From an uncultured Acidimicrobiales bacterium (GTDB lineage Bacteria > Actinomycetota > Acidimicrobiia > Acidimicrobiales > Iamiaceae), in NCBI GenBank assembly GCA_937926025.1, contig CALANQ010000464.1, positions 1 to 9,699 on the forward strand: DNA of 9,699 bases, in the 5' to 3' direction. Below, piece by piece: positions 1 to 6,313 of this stretch (positions are counted from its first letter, which is position 1; every line of letters begins with the position of its first letter). A model generated the notes under the pieces. It was not told where the DNA came from. It worked only from the letters and a program-made list of their open reading frames with translations, and did not search any database. The position numbers and the translations under genes are program-made.

Positions 1-2
1 AG

Positions 3-662
3 AGCGAGCTCGCCGCGCGATACCCCGGCATCTCGGTGGTGGCCGAGCCGGTGGCGGCCGATGGTGCCGTCCTGGCCGTGAAGCCGCCGCTCATCGCCGA
101 CGTGTGCGCCGCCCTCGGTGCGCTCGGCGTCCGGCGGCTGCTGTCCATCGCCGCCGGCATCCGCCTGGCCACCATGGAGGCCGTGGTGCCCGACGGCACC
201 GCCATCATCCGGGCGATGCCGAACACGCCCTCGCTGGTGGGCATGGGAGCGTCGGCCATCGCCGGCGGCACCGGCGCCACCGAGGACGACCTGGTCTGGG
301 CCGAGGCCATCCTGGGCGCCGTCGGCACCGTCACCCGGGTGTCGGAGTCCCAGATCAACATGGTCCCCGGCCTGTCGGGATCCGGGCCCGCCTACGTCTT
401 CCTCATCGCCGAGGCGCTCATCGACGCCGGTGTGCTGGTGGGCCTGCCGCGCAACGTGGCGTCGGACCTGGCCATCCAGACCCTGCGCGGGTCGGCCGAG
501 CTGCTGGCCGCGGGCACGCCGCCCGCCGAGGCCCGGGCCAACGTCACGTCGCCGGGCGGCACCACGGCCGCCGGGGTCCGCGCCCTCGAGGACGGCCGGG
601 TGCGGGCCGCCATCATCGACGCCGTCGTGGCCGCCAAGGCCCGCGCCGACGAGATGGGTTAG
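3..662 (+). CDS. proC: Pyrroline-5-carboxylate reductase, 5'-truncated
   Basis: This enzyme reduces 1-pyrroline-5-carboxylate to L-proline with NAD(P)H, the last step of proline synthesis, in the cytosol. The open frame runs in from the window edge (first whole codon at 3) and ends at TAG 660-662, giving 219 visible residues. The family is usually about 265-270 residues, so roughly the first 50, with the Rossmann glycine loop, lie outside the window. Family signatures are visible: RAMPNTPSLVG (the conserved MPNTP segment, bases about 211-240), the GLSGSGPAYVF segment that starts the dimerisation domain (about 370-402), and the C-terminal VTSPGGTTAAG signature (about 544-576). The GTG at 36 is an internal codon, not the start. 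The stop interlocks with that of the convergent small peptide gene. The identification is secure from these motifs; the only uncertainty is the missing 5' end. Confidence 0.96.
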   Translation, partial: SELAARYPGISVVAEPVAADGAVLAVKPPLIADVCAALGALGVRRLLSIAAGIRLATMEAVVPDGTAIIRAMPNTPSLVGMGASAIAGGTGATEDDLVWAEAILGAVGTVTRVSESQINMVPGLSGSGPAYVFLIAEALIDAGVLVGLPRNVASDLAIQTLRGSAELLAAGTPPAEARANVTSPGGTTAAGVRALEDGRVRAAIIDAVVAAKARADEMG

Positions 663-745
663 GTCATCACCACGAGCTGGAGGGTGGCCGCCAGCAGGAT
701 CATCCCCAGCAGCACGGCGAGCACGATGGTGGTGGCGGGCCTCAT
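659..745 (-). CDS. 28-residue single-span membrane peptide coupled to the SAM hydrolase gene
   Basis: I recognise no family for this small open frame. It starts at ATG 745-743, inside the ATGA overlap with the SAM hydrolase stop (TGA 744-742), and ends with TAA 661-659. The product begins MRPATTIV, then is almost wholly hydrophobic to residue 27 (Leu, Val, Ile, Ala, Met), with one Gln at 23 and a single Arg at 2. That fits one membrane span with a short N-terminal tail. Three things argue for real translation: a strong Shine-Dalgarno AAGGAGAA at 756-749 with GGAG five bases from the ATG, the ATGA coupling, and G or C at the third position of all 28 codons. The stop overlaps the proC stop by two bases. 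Function is unknown; a small membrane partner or regulator of its upstream neighbour is only a guess. Gene finders with a length cutoff would miss it. Confidence 0.62.
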   Translation of the reverse strand: MRPATTIVLAVLLGMILLAATLQLVVMT

Positions 746-1602
746 GGCTTCTCCTTCAGGCGGACCGGGGTGCTGATGCCGACGGGTGCGTGGTCGTCGC
801 CGATGGCGGCCAGCACCACCTCGTCGCCGGTGCCGATGCGCAGCTCGTCGGCCGCCGACGTGCGGTTGGACGCGATGGACACCAGACCGTAGGAGTCCAC
901 CACCAGGCCGATCTCGCCGGTGGGGACCTCGGCGTAGGTGTCGTGGCGGACACCGGTGCGCACCCTGTTGTCGAAGCGCAGCTCCACCCGGGGGCCGAAC
1001 GCCTCGATCTCGTCGGGGTCGACGTTGAGCTGGAGGTTGCCGAAGCCGTCGGTCCAGAGGACCTCGGCCACCACGGTGCCGTCCTCGACCCGGGTGATCG
1101 GGATCATCCCGGGCATCAGCCCGTTGACGTCGAGCTCCGGGCCCAGGTCCAGCAGGTCGACCCCGTTGCACAGGTGGGCGGCGGCGGGACCGAAGATGTC
1201 CCGGCCGGCGAACGTCGGGCCGGGGGCCGGCAGCTGGTAGTCGAGGTTGGCCAGCTCCACCGCCCGGGTGGCGCCGCCCACCATGGAGACGGCGGGGGCC
1301 AGCAGGCCGTTGTCCGGGCCCACCAGGTAGGACGAGCCGCCGCCGACCTCGATGGCGATGGCCCGGCGAGACGTGGCCACGCCCGGGTCCACCACCGCCA
1401 GCACGACGCCGGGTGCCAGGTACTGGGCGGAGCGGGCGAGGGTGAGGCCGCCGGCGCGCACGTCGTGGGCCGGGACGTGGTGCGAGATGTCGATGACCCG
1501 GACCTCGGGTGCGATCTGGCGGATGACCGAGTGCACCACGCCGACGAACTCGTCGGTGGTGCCGTAGTCGGTCAGGAAGGAGATGGTGTCGAAGCGGGCC
1601 AC
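742..1602 (-). CDS. SAM hydrolase / SAM hydroxide adenosyltransferase (DUF62 family)
   Basis: Proteins of this family cleave S-adenosylmethionine to adenosine and methionine using an activated water. They are relatives of fluorinase and chlorinase. The 286-residue product matches the usual length. Visible motifs in order: FLTDYG at 9-14; VDPGV at 71-75 followed by Arg79-Arg80; GPDNG at 95-99; FAGRDIFGPAAAH at 131-143; TDGFGN at 184-189. Asp72, an Arg at 79 or 80, and His143 fit the Asp-Arg-His set described for the hydrolase group, as opposed to halide-using relatives. The N-terminal domain (about 1-165) and the smaller C-terminal beta domain are both complete. The GTG start at 1602 is chosen because the FDTISFLTDYG segment must begin there and a TAGGGT box lies nine bases upstream. 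The gene has its own promoter signal, 52 bases downstream of the ABC exporter pair, and is coupled to the small membrane peptide. The physiological role of the family is poorly known. Confidence 0.93.
   Translation of the reverse strand: MARFDTISFLTDYGTTDEFVGVVHSVIRQIAPEVRVIDISHHVPAHDVRAGGLTLARSAQYLAPGVVLAVVDPGVATSRRAIAIEVGGGSSYLVGPDNGLLAPAVSMVGGATRAVELANLDYQLPAPGPTFAGRDIFGPAAAHLCNGVDLLDLGPELDVNGLMPGMIPITRVEDGTVVAEVLWTDGFGNLQLNVDPDEIEAFGPRVELRFDNRVRTGVRHDTYAEVPTGEIGLVVDSYGLVSIASNRTSAADELRIGTGDEVVLAAIGDDHAPVGISTPVRLKEKP
749..756 (-). promoter_or_regulatory. Shine-Dalgarno site for the 28-residue peptide
   Basis: On the minus strand the bases read AAGGAGAA, followed by GCC and then ATG, so the GGAG core sits five bases before the start. 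The site lies inside the last Lys-Glu-Lys codons of the SAM hydrolase gene. It is a better match to the anti-Shine-Dalgarno sequence than most sites in this window, and it is the main argument that the downstream short frame is translated. Confidence 0.6.
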
Positions 1603-1611
1603 AGGCCCTCG

Positions 1612-1617
1612 ACCCTA
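1612..1617 (-). promoter_or_regulatory. Candidate -10 box (TAGGGT) for the SAM hydrolase gene, near-leaderless
   Basis: The minus strand reads TAGGGT at 1617-1612, then nine bases, then the GTG start at 1602. This fits the actinobacterial TANNNT -10 element, with transcription beginning within a few bases of the start codon. No -35 match was found, which is common in these organisms. The upstream GAGGG is only a few bases from the GTG, too close to act as a normal ribosome site, so a leaderless or nearly leaderless start is the better reading. Confidence 0.4.
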
Positions 1618-1654
1618 CGAGGTGATCCGGCGACCTCCCCAGGCGAGGACGGGG

Positions 1655-2434
1655 TCAGAGCCGGGCGGCCATCCGGTCCCGGGTGAAGGAGCGGGCGCCG
1701 CGCACGTTCAGCCAGATGGCGATGGCCCACACCACGCACCCGGCGAGGAACGTGGGCCAGATCCCGGCCAGCAGCAGGGCCGTCGTCTGGGCCACCGCCA
1801 AGATGACCAGCGGGAGCACCACCGCGCCGCCCAGCTGCTGGGCCTCCTGCGTGTTGTTGACCCGGATCGACACCCGGACCATGACGCCCAGGCCCACCGC
1901 CGCCACACCCGGCGCGATCCACAGGATCATCACCGCCCAGAGCAGCGTGGGCATGAACGCCCGGTGCATCGTCGGCCACGCCGTGAGGTTGGCGGTGATG
2001 CAGAACAGGAGGAACCCGATCCACGACACGGCCACCGACGGCACGAACCCCACCAGGAGCTTCCCGATGTAGAGGTCGAGGTCCCGGATCGGCAGGTGGA
2101 GCAGCGTCTCGAGCGTCTTGCGCTCCTTCTCCCCGGCGAAGGCGTCGCCCGCCAGGGCCACCAGGTAGCCGAGGACCAGGATCACCACCTGCTCGTGCTC
2201 CGGGTAGCGGCCGATCGGCTCGGCCAGCCCGTTGGGCACGAAGCTGAGGAACTGCGACGGGTCGAGGCCGCCGCGGTTCGCCGCGAAGCCCACCGACGCG
2301 GGCAGCAGCACCAGCATCAGCAGGGGGACCAGCAGCATCGGCAGCAGGACCGCCTTCGACCGGCGCACGGCCAGCAGGTCCCGGCCCATGATCGACCGCA
2401 CGGCCGTCCAGTCCGTGCGGGTCCGCTCGCTCAC
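1655..2434 (-). CDS. ABC-2 type transporter permease (NatB-like)
   Basis: This is the membrane half of an ABC exporter, acting in the cytoplasmic membrane with the ATPase encoded just upstream. The 259-residue product has a basic N-terminal tail and about six hydrophobic segments, roughly 29-50, 82-98, 126-148, 161-187, 203-225 and 226-243. Between spans two and three it carries AGEKERKTLETLLHLPI (100-116), the coupling-loop signature of the ABC-2 group that includes NatB-like sodium exporters. The substrate cannot be read from the sequence. The GTG start at 2434-2432 overlaps the ATPase stop TGA (2433-2431) in a GTGA arrangement, and there is no good Shine-Dalgarno, so translation is probably coupled. 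The C-terminus is basic (RSFTRDRMAARL). A strong membrane-protein call; the NatB name rests on the loop motif only. Confidence 0.9.
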   Translation of the reverse strand: MSERTRTDWTAVRSIMGRDLLAVRRSKAVLLPMLLVPLLMLVLLPASVGFAANRGGLDPSQFLSFVPNGLAEPIGRYPEHEQVVILVLGYLVALAGDAFAGEKERKTLETLLHLPIRDLDLYIGKLLVGFVPSVAVSWIGFLLFCITANLTAWPTMHRAFMPTLLWAVMILWIAPGVAAVGLGVMVRVSIRVNNTQEAQQLGGAVVLPLVILAVAQTTALLLAGIWPTFLAGCVVWAIAIWLNVRGARSFTRDRMAARL

Positions 2435-3381
2435 GCCGGCACCGCGGCCCGGGCCTCGATGGCGAAGTAGACGTCCTCCAGGTTCGGGTCACGGGGGTCC
2501 ACGCCGTACACCGGGGATCCGGCGGCGACGCAGGCGGCGACGACCGCGGGCACGTCGTCGCGCTCGCTGGTGAACACGATGGCCCCGCGATCGGTGGCGG
2601 TGGCCTCGTGGACGTGGGGGAGGGTGACGAGCGCCTCGATGAGCGGCGGCGACGCCGGGGCGCCCAGATCCAGGCGGACCTCGAAGCGCGACCACAGCTC
2701 GGCGGCCAGGTCGTCGGGGGTCCCGAAGGCGTGGAGGCGGCCCTGGAAGAGGACGGCCATGCGGTTCGCCAGCTTGCCGGCCTCGCCCAGGAAGTGGGTG
2801 CAGAGCACGACGGTGCGGCCGTGGTCGGCGGCCAGCGAGCCGATGAGATCGACGACGGCCCGGGTGGCCGCCGGGTCCAGCCCCGAGGTGGGCTCATCGA
2901 GGAACAGCAGCTCGGGATCGTGCAGCAGAGCCCGGGCCAGGGCCACCCGCTTGCGCTGACCCGTGGAGAAGCCCTGCACCTTCACGTCGGCCCGGTGGCC
3001 CATGTCGACCTGCTCCAGGAGCGCGCCGCGGGTTCGGGCCTCGGACTCGCTCATGCCCCGCAGGCGCCCCACGAACTGCAGGTTCTCCAGCGCGGTGAAC
3101 CGCTCGTCGAGCCCGGCGTTCTCGGTGAGCACGCCGGTGCGGCGCCGCAGCGCTTCGCCGTCGCGCCACGGATCGAGGCCCAGCACCCGGGCCGTCCCCG
3201 AGTCGGGGAGCAGAACCCCGTTGAGCAGGCGCATCGTGGTGGTCTTGCCGGCACCGTTCGGGCCCAGCAGCGCCAGCACCTCGCCGGGGGCCGCGTCGAT
3301 GGTGAGCGCGTCGAGCGCCATCCCGGACGGGAAGGACCGGGTCAGCGCCTCGCACTCGATCACCCGCTCCGAGGCCCCCAT
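2431..3381 (-). CDS. ABC transporter ATP-binding protein (NatA/CcmA-like)
   Basis: This is the ATPase subunit driving the ABC-2 permease encoded next to it. The 316-residue product has Walker A GPNGAGKTT at 40-48, the ABC signature in the form FSTGQRKR at 138-145, Walker B LLFLDEP at 158-164, D-loop SGLDP at 166-170, and switch histidine His196. The Q-loop position reads GVLTENAGL, with Glu where most ABC ATPases have Gln. The tail ends in LEDVYFAIEAR (301-311), typical of the NatA-like exporter group. A longer open frame reaches back to 3564, but the ATG at 3381 is preferred: homology begins there (ERVIECEALTRSF), and the upstream part is low-complexity Arg/Gly-rich sequence running into the divergent promoter. 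The stop overlaps the permease start by four bases. Substrate unknown. Confidence 0.93.
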   Translation of the reverse strand: MGASERVIECEALTRSFPSGMALDALTIDAAPGEVLALLGPNGAGKTTTMRLLNGVLLPDSGTARVLGLDPWRDGEALRRRTGVLTENAGLDERFTALENLQFVGRLRGMSESEARTRGALLEQVDMGHRADVKVQGFSTGQRKRVALARALLHDPELLFLDEPTSGLDPAATRAVVDLIGSLAADHGRTVVLCTHFLGEAGKLANRMAVLFQGRLHAFGTPDDLAAELWSRFEVRLDLGAPASPPLIEALVTLPHVHEATATDRGAIVFTSERDDVPAVVAACVAAGSPVYGVDPRDPNLEDVYFAIEARAAVPA

Positions 3382-3490
3382 CGGCCCCAGTGTGCCACCG
3401 GCCCGGCCGGATGCGGATCGGGCGCGACGAGGCCGGGTGTGCTCCACTGGAGGGCGGCCGTTCCCGCCCTGTGCCACACCTGAGGATCCT
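3382..3490. promoter_or_regulatory. Divergent promoter region between the ABC exporter and the acyl-CoA ligase
   Basis: These 109 bases separate two divergent genes and must hold both promoters. On the minus strand CACACT (3394-3389) lies seven bases before the ATPase ATG, the same geometry as the leaderless TANNNT boxes seen elsewhere here, though it starts with C. On the plus strand GAGGA (3482-3486) lies four bases before the GTG at 3491 and could serve as the ligase ribosome site. A nested inverted repeat occupies 3436-3480. No clear -35 element was found for either gene. Confidence 0.5.
3436..3480. repeat. Nested inverted repeat, possible operator or leader hairpin
   Basis: Inner arms AGGGCGG (3451-3457) and CCGCCCT (3464-3470) are perfect reverse complements around a six-base spacer. 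Outer arms GGTGTG (3436-3441) and CACACC (3475-3480) are also perfect. The whole element sits 10 bases upstream of the ligase GTG. It could be a two-dyad operator or, if transcribed, a hairpin in the ligase leader. In DNA this GC-rich some short dyads arise by chance, so function is not established. Confidence 0.35.
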
Positions 3491-4981
3491 GTGAATCTCG
3501 CCTCGATCATCGAGCCCCATCCCGACGACGCCACCGCCCTCATCAGCCGCGGCCGGGTCACCACCTACGGCGAGCTGCGCGCGCAGGTGGGCGGGTTGCG
3601 GGCGGGGCTGATCGGGCTGGGCATCGACCCCGGCGACCGCGTCGGCATCGTGTGCGCCAACAACTGGTACTTCGTGGCCTCCTACCTCGCCGTCCTCGGC
3701 GCCGGTGCCGTGGCCGTGCCGCTCAACCCGCTGAGCCCGCCGCGCGAGCTCGAGCGGGAGCTGGCGGCCGTGGGCGCCCGGGCGGTGCTGGTGGGTCCGT
3801 CGGGCCGGTCCAACGCCGACGGCATCGACCGCAGCCGGCTCCCGGTCCTGGAGTTCGTGATCCACAGCGAGGGCAGCAGCAACGAGGGCGCCATCCTCCT
3901 CGACGACCTGCTGGACACGCCGCCCGTCCCCGTGGTGGACCGCGGCCCCGACGACCTGGCGGTGCTGATCTTCACCAGCGGGACGGCCGGCTCGCCCAAG
4001 GCGGCGATGCTCTCCCACGGGAACCTGCTCGCCAACCTGGAGCAGACCATCGCCCTGCGGGGCCAGGGCGACAGCACCGACGTCGGTTTCGGCGTGCTGC
4101 CCATGTTCCACATCTTCGGCCTGAACGTGGTGCTGGGCACCGCCCTCCAGGCTGGGGCCTCGGTCCTGCTGGTGGAGCGCTTCGACCCGATGTCGGCACT
4201 CGAAGCCATCGAGAAGCACGGCGTGACCGTCCTGCCCGGCGCCCCGCAGATGTGGGCGGCCTGGGCGGCGATGCCCGGTCTTCCCGAGGACTCGTTCGCC
4301 ACCGTCAAGGTCGCCACCTCGGGCGCGGCGCACCTGGACCCGCACGTGGCCGAGACCATCCGAGCCCGGTTCGGCCTCGAGGTCGGCGAGGGCTACGGTC
4401 TCACCGAGGCGTCGCCGGTCGTCACCGCCTCCATCGGCCTGCCCTGGCGCCCCGGTTCGGTCGGCGCCCCGGTCGACGGCGTCGACGTGCGCCTGGTCGA
4501 CACCGAGGGCGAGGACGTCCTGGTGGGCGACCCCGGCGAGATCTGGGTCAAGGGCCCCAACGTGTTCCAGGGCTACTGGAACGACGCCGAGGCCACCCGG
4601 GCCTGCATCGACGACGATGGCTGGCTCCACACGGGCGACATCGCCATGGTCGACGACGAGGGCTTCCTGTTCCTGGTGGACCGGGCCAAGGACCTCATCA
4701 TCGTGTCGGGCTTCAACGTGTTCCCCGCCGAGGTCGAAGAGGTCCTGCTGGAGATGGACGGCGTCCGCGAGGTAGCCGTCGTGGGCGTCCCGCACCCGCA
4801 CACCGGCGAGGCCGTGAAGGCGTTCGTGGTGGTGGAGCCCGGGCACTCGCTGGAGGAGGACGCGGTCATCGAGTTCGCCGCCCAGCGCCTCGCCCGGTAC
4901 AAGTGCCCGCAGAAGGTCAACTTCGTCGAGGAGCTCCCGCTGAACCTCAGCGGCAAGGTCCTCCGCCGGGCGCTCCGCTAG
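3491..4981 (+). CDS. AMP-forming acyl-CoA ligase (long-chain fatty-acid-CoA ligase-like)
   Basis: This enzyme activates a carboxylic acid as an acyl-adenylate with ATP and transfers it to coenzyme A. The 496-residue product contains the adenylate-forming core motifs: P-loop FTSGTAGSPK at 161-170, GYGLTEASPV at 301-310, GWLHTGD at 377-383, the hinge region FLFLVDRAKDLIIVSGFNVFP (ending at 412, with Arg398 and Asp401), and SGKVLRR at 487-493 with catalytic Lys489. The protein ends right after that motif, as usual. The base after the P-loop lysine departs from the common PKG: here it is PKA. FadD-like fatty-acid ligases are the closest match by motif, but substrate length cannot be read; a medium-chain, aryl or other acid is possible. 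The GTG at 3491 is chosen because the reading before it is the ABC promoter region and GAGGA lies four bases upstream. No partner gene is adjacent. Confidence 0.9.
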   Translation: MNLASIIEPHPDDATALISRGRVTTYGELRAQVGGLRAGLIGLGIDPGDRVGIVCANNWYFVASYLAVLGAGAVAVPLNPLSPPRELERELAAVGARAVLVGPSGRSNADGIDRSRLPVLEFVIHSEGSSNEGAILLDDLLDTPPVPVVDRGPDDLAVLIFTSGTAGSPKAAMLSHGNLLANLEQTIALRGQGDSTDVGFGVLPMFHIFGLNVVLGTALQAGASVLLVERFDPMSALEAIEKHGVTVLPGAPQMWAAWAAMPGLPEDSFATVKVATSGAAHLDPHVAETIRARFGLEVGEGYGLTEASPVVTASIGLPWRPGSVGAPVDGVDVRLVDTEGEDVLVGDPGEIWVKGPNVFQGYWNDAEATRACIDDDGWLHTGDIAMVDDEGFLFLVDRAKDLIIVSGFNVFPAEVEEVLLEMDGVREVAVVGVPHPHTGEAVKAFVVVEPGHSLEEDAVIEFAAQRLARYKCPQKVNFVEELPLNLSGKVLRRALR

Positions 4982-5015
4982 GCCCTGCCCTGGCCGGCGG
5001 GCCTGCCTCGCTCGC

Positions 5016-5033
5016 TTGTGAACTTGCGCACTA
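5016..5033. promoter_or_regulatory. Candidate Rex operator upstream of rex
   Basis: The 18 bases read TTGTGAAC followed by TTGCGCACTA. The left half matches the actinobacterial Rex operator half-site (TGTGAAC) fully, and the right half keeps the CAC core at the expected distance, with eight bases between GTG (5018-5020) and CAC (5029-5031). Five of nine symmetric pairs match. The site ends 13 bases before the rex ATG and overlaps the candidate -10 box, a position suited to repression. This suggests autoregulation by NADH/NAD+ ratio, as known for Streptomyces rex. Confidence 0.55.
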
Positions 5034-5037
5034 GCGT
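5032..5037 (+). promoter_or_regulatory. Candidate -10 box (TAGCGT) for rex, near-leaderless
   Basis: TAGCGT lies nine bases before the rex ATG and fits TANNNT. No Shine-Dalgarno is visible in the intervening TCCGGATGC, so transcription probably begins within a few bases of the start codon. The box overlaps the right end of the candidate Rex operator. An out-of-frame ATG at 5043 lies in the same short gap. Confidence 0.42.
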
Positions 5038-5046
5038 TCCGGATGC

Positions 5047-5691
5047 ATGTCCGACCGCGCTCGCCACATCCCCGAGGCCACCGTCGCCCGGCTCCCGGTG
5101 TACCTCCGCAGCCTGGCGGAGCTGGTCGACGAGAAGATCCCCACGGTGTCGTCCGAGCGGCTGGCGGAGATGGCCGGGGTCAACGCCGCCAAGGTGCGCA
5201 AGGACCTGTCGTACCTCGGGTCCTACGGCACCCGGGGCGTCGGGTACGACGTGGAGTACCTGCTGTTCCAGATGAGCCGCGAGCTCGGCCTCACCCACGA
5301 CTGGCCCGTCGCCATCGTCGGGGCCGGCAACCTCGGCAGCGCCCTCGCCAACTACGGCGGGTTCACGCAGCGCGGCTTCCCTGTCGCCGCCCTGTTCGAC
5401 TCGGACAAGGCCAAGGTGGGCAAGCGCATCCACGGCGTCGAGGTGCACCACACCGACGACATCGCCCCGCTGGCCGAGGAGCTGGGCGTGGGCATCGGCG
5501 TCATCGCCACCCCGGCATCCGCCGCCCAGGACGCCGCCGACAAGCTGGTCCAGGCTGGCGTCGGATCCATCCTCAACTTCGCGCCCACGGTCATCTCCGT
5601 GCCCGACGGCGTCTCGCTGCGCAAGGTCGACCTGGCCCTCGAGCTGCAGATCCTGAGCTTCTACCAGGAGCACCGAGACGTCGGGTCCTGA
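5047..5691 (+). CDS. rex: Redox-sensing transcriptional repressor Rex
   Basis: Rex is a homodimeric cytosolic repressor that binds its operators when NADH is low and lets go when NADH binds. The 214-residue product begins with the winged-helix domain: IPEATVARLPVYLRSL at 8-23, then VSSERLAEMAGVNAAKVRKDL (35-54) and SYLGSYGTRGVGYDV (55-69), the recognition helix and wing. The Rossmann domain follows with VGAGNLGSAL at 91-100, which binds NAD(H). NFAP (177-180) and the C-terminal helix VDLALELQILSFYQ (194-207), which swaps into the partner subunit, complete the fold. Full length and intact. It stands at the head of a block containing hemA and hemC, as in the Streptomyces rex-hemACD operon, so those genes are likely targets. 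ATG 5047 gives the family N-terminus; the ATG at 5043 is out of frame. Confidence 0.97.
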   Translation: MSDRARHIPEATVARLPVYLRSLAELVDEKIPTVSSERLAEMAGVNAAKVRKDLSYLGSYGTRGVGYDVEYLLFQMSRELGLTHDWPVAIVGAGNLGSALANYGGFTQRGFPVAALFDSDKAKVGKRIHGVEVHHTDDIAPLAEELGVGIGVIATPASAAQDAADKLVQAGVGSILNFAPTVISVPDGVSLRKVDLALELQILSFYQEHRDVGS

Positions 5692-5738
5692 CCAGACGCC
5701 GCTCCCATCGTCGCGGGCCGGGTCGGGGCGGGCGTCGG

Positions 5739-5744
5739 TAGGCT
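5739..5744 (+). promoter_or_regulatory. Candidate -10 box (TAGGCT) for the DUF1269 gene, leaderless
   Basis: TAGGCT is followed by seven bases (CCAACCC) and then the ATG at 5752. This is the classic actinobacterial leaderless pattern, with transcription starting at or next to the A of the start codon. No Shine-Dalgarno is present. It suggests that the DUF1269-sirC-hemA-hemC genes have their own promoter in addition to any read-through from rex. Confidence 0.45.
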
Positions 5745-5751
5745 CCAACCC

Positions 5752-6312
5752 ATGTCCGACCTGCCCTCGACCGATGCCGTGGCCGCCGAGGTCGATGTTC
5801 CCGCAGGCGGCGACGTCGACCACATCGTCGGGGTGTCGTTCGACAAGACCACCCGGGCCGAAGAGGTGCTGCTGGCCCTCATGCACCTGCAGCAGGAGGG
5901 CGAGATCGCTCTCTCCGATGCCGTGGTGGTCATCAAGGACGCGGAGGGCCGGGTCCGCATCCACCAGACCATCGACCCCACGCCCGGGCGCAGCGCGCTC
6001 ACCGGATCCATCTGGGGGATGCTCGTCGGCATGCTGTTCGGCGGTCCGGTGTTCCTGGCCGCGGCGGCGGTCGGCGCCGGTGGCGGGGCGCTCATGGCCA
6101 AGCTCATCGACCTGGGCCTCGACGACAACTGGGTCAAGGACGTCGGCCGCTGGCTGGACCCCGGCACATCCGCGCTGCTGATCCTCGTCGCCGCCGACGT
6201 GCGCCCCGCCGTGCTGCGGGAGCTGGGCCGCTACGAGGGCGAGGTCCTCTACTGCACGTTCCCCGGCGCCGTCCGCGACGAGCTCGAGCGGGCCTTGGCG
6301 GAGAAGGACTGA
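5752..6312 (+). CDS. DUF1269 domain-containing membrane protein
   Basis: The 186-residue product fits the DUF1269 family, whose function is not established. After a 20-residue acidic N-terminal extension comes a small alpha/beta domain: HIVGVSFDKTTRAEEVLLAL (24-43), then the EGEIALSDAVVVIKDAEGRV stretch (49-68). A Gly/Ala-rich hydrophobic region (about 83-117) follows, with GSIWGMLVGMLFGGPVF and GAGGGALM, likely one membrane hairpin of glycine-zipper type. The C-terminal domain has DLGLDDNWVKDVGRWLDPG (120-138) and SALLILVAADV (140-150), the most typical family stretch. The last Glu/Arg-rich helix ends at TGA 6310-6312, one base before the sirC GTG. That spacing ties it into the sirC-hemA transcript, though nothing in the protein points to tetrapyrrole chemistry. 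ATG 5752 is supported by the TAGGCT box seven bases upstream. Confidence 0.85.
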   Translation: MSDLPSTDAVAAEVDVPAGGDVDHIVGVSFDKTTRAEEVLLALMHLQQEGEIALSDAVVVIKDAEGRVRIHQTIDPTPGRSALTGSIWGMLVGMLFGGPVFLAAAAVGAGGGALMAKLIDLGLDDNWVKDVGRWLDPGTSALLILVAADVRPAVLRELGRYEGEVLYCTFPGAVRDELERALAEKD

Positions 6313-6313
6313 C

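Noticed and set aside
118..1686. A 522-codon plus-strand frame running from proC through the antisense of the SAM hydrolase
   Set aside because: Pro/Arg/Ser-rich then Gly/Val-rich translation with no domain. It overlaps two strongly supported genes in other frames.
3382..3564. Extended start for the ABC ATPase at 3564
   Set aside because: The extra 61 residues are Arg/Gly-rich, overlap the divergent ligase gene and its promoter region, and lack family similarity; ATG 3381 gives a normal N-terminus.
2894..4846. A 650-codon open frame on the minus strand, largely antisense to the acyl-CoA ligase gene
   Set aside because: It is a shadow of a very GC-rich gene: His/Gly/Asp/Val-rich low-complexity translation with no family motif, while the plus strand carries complete adenylate-forming motifs.
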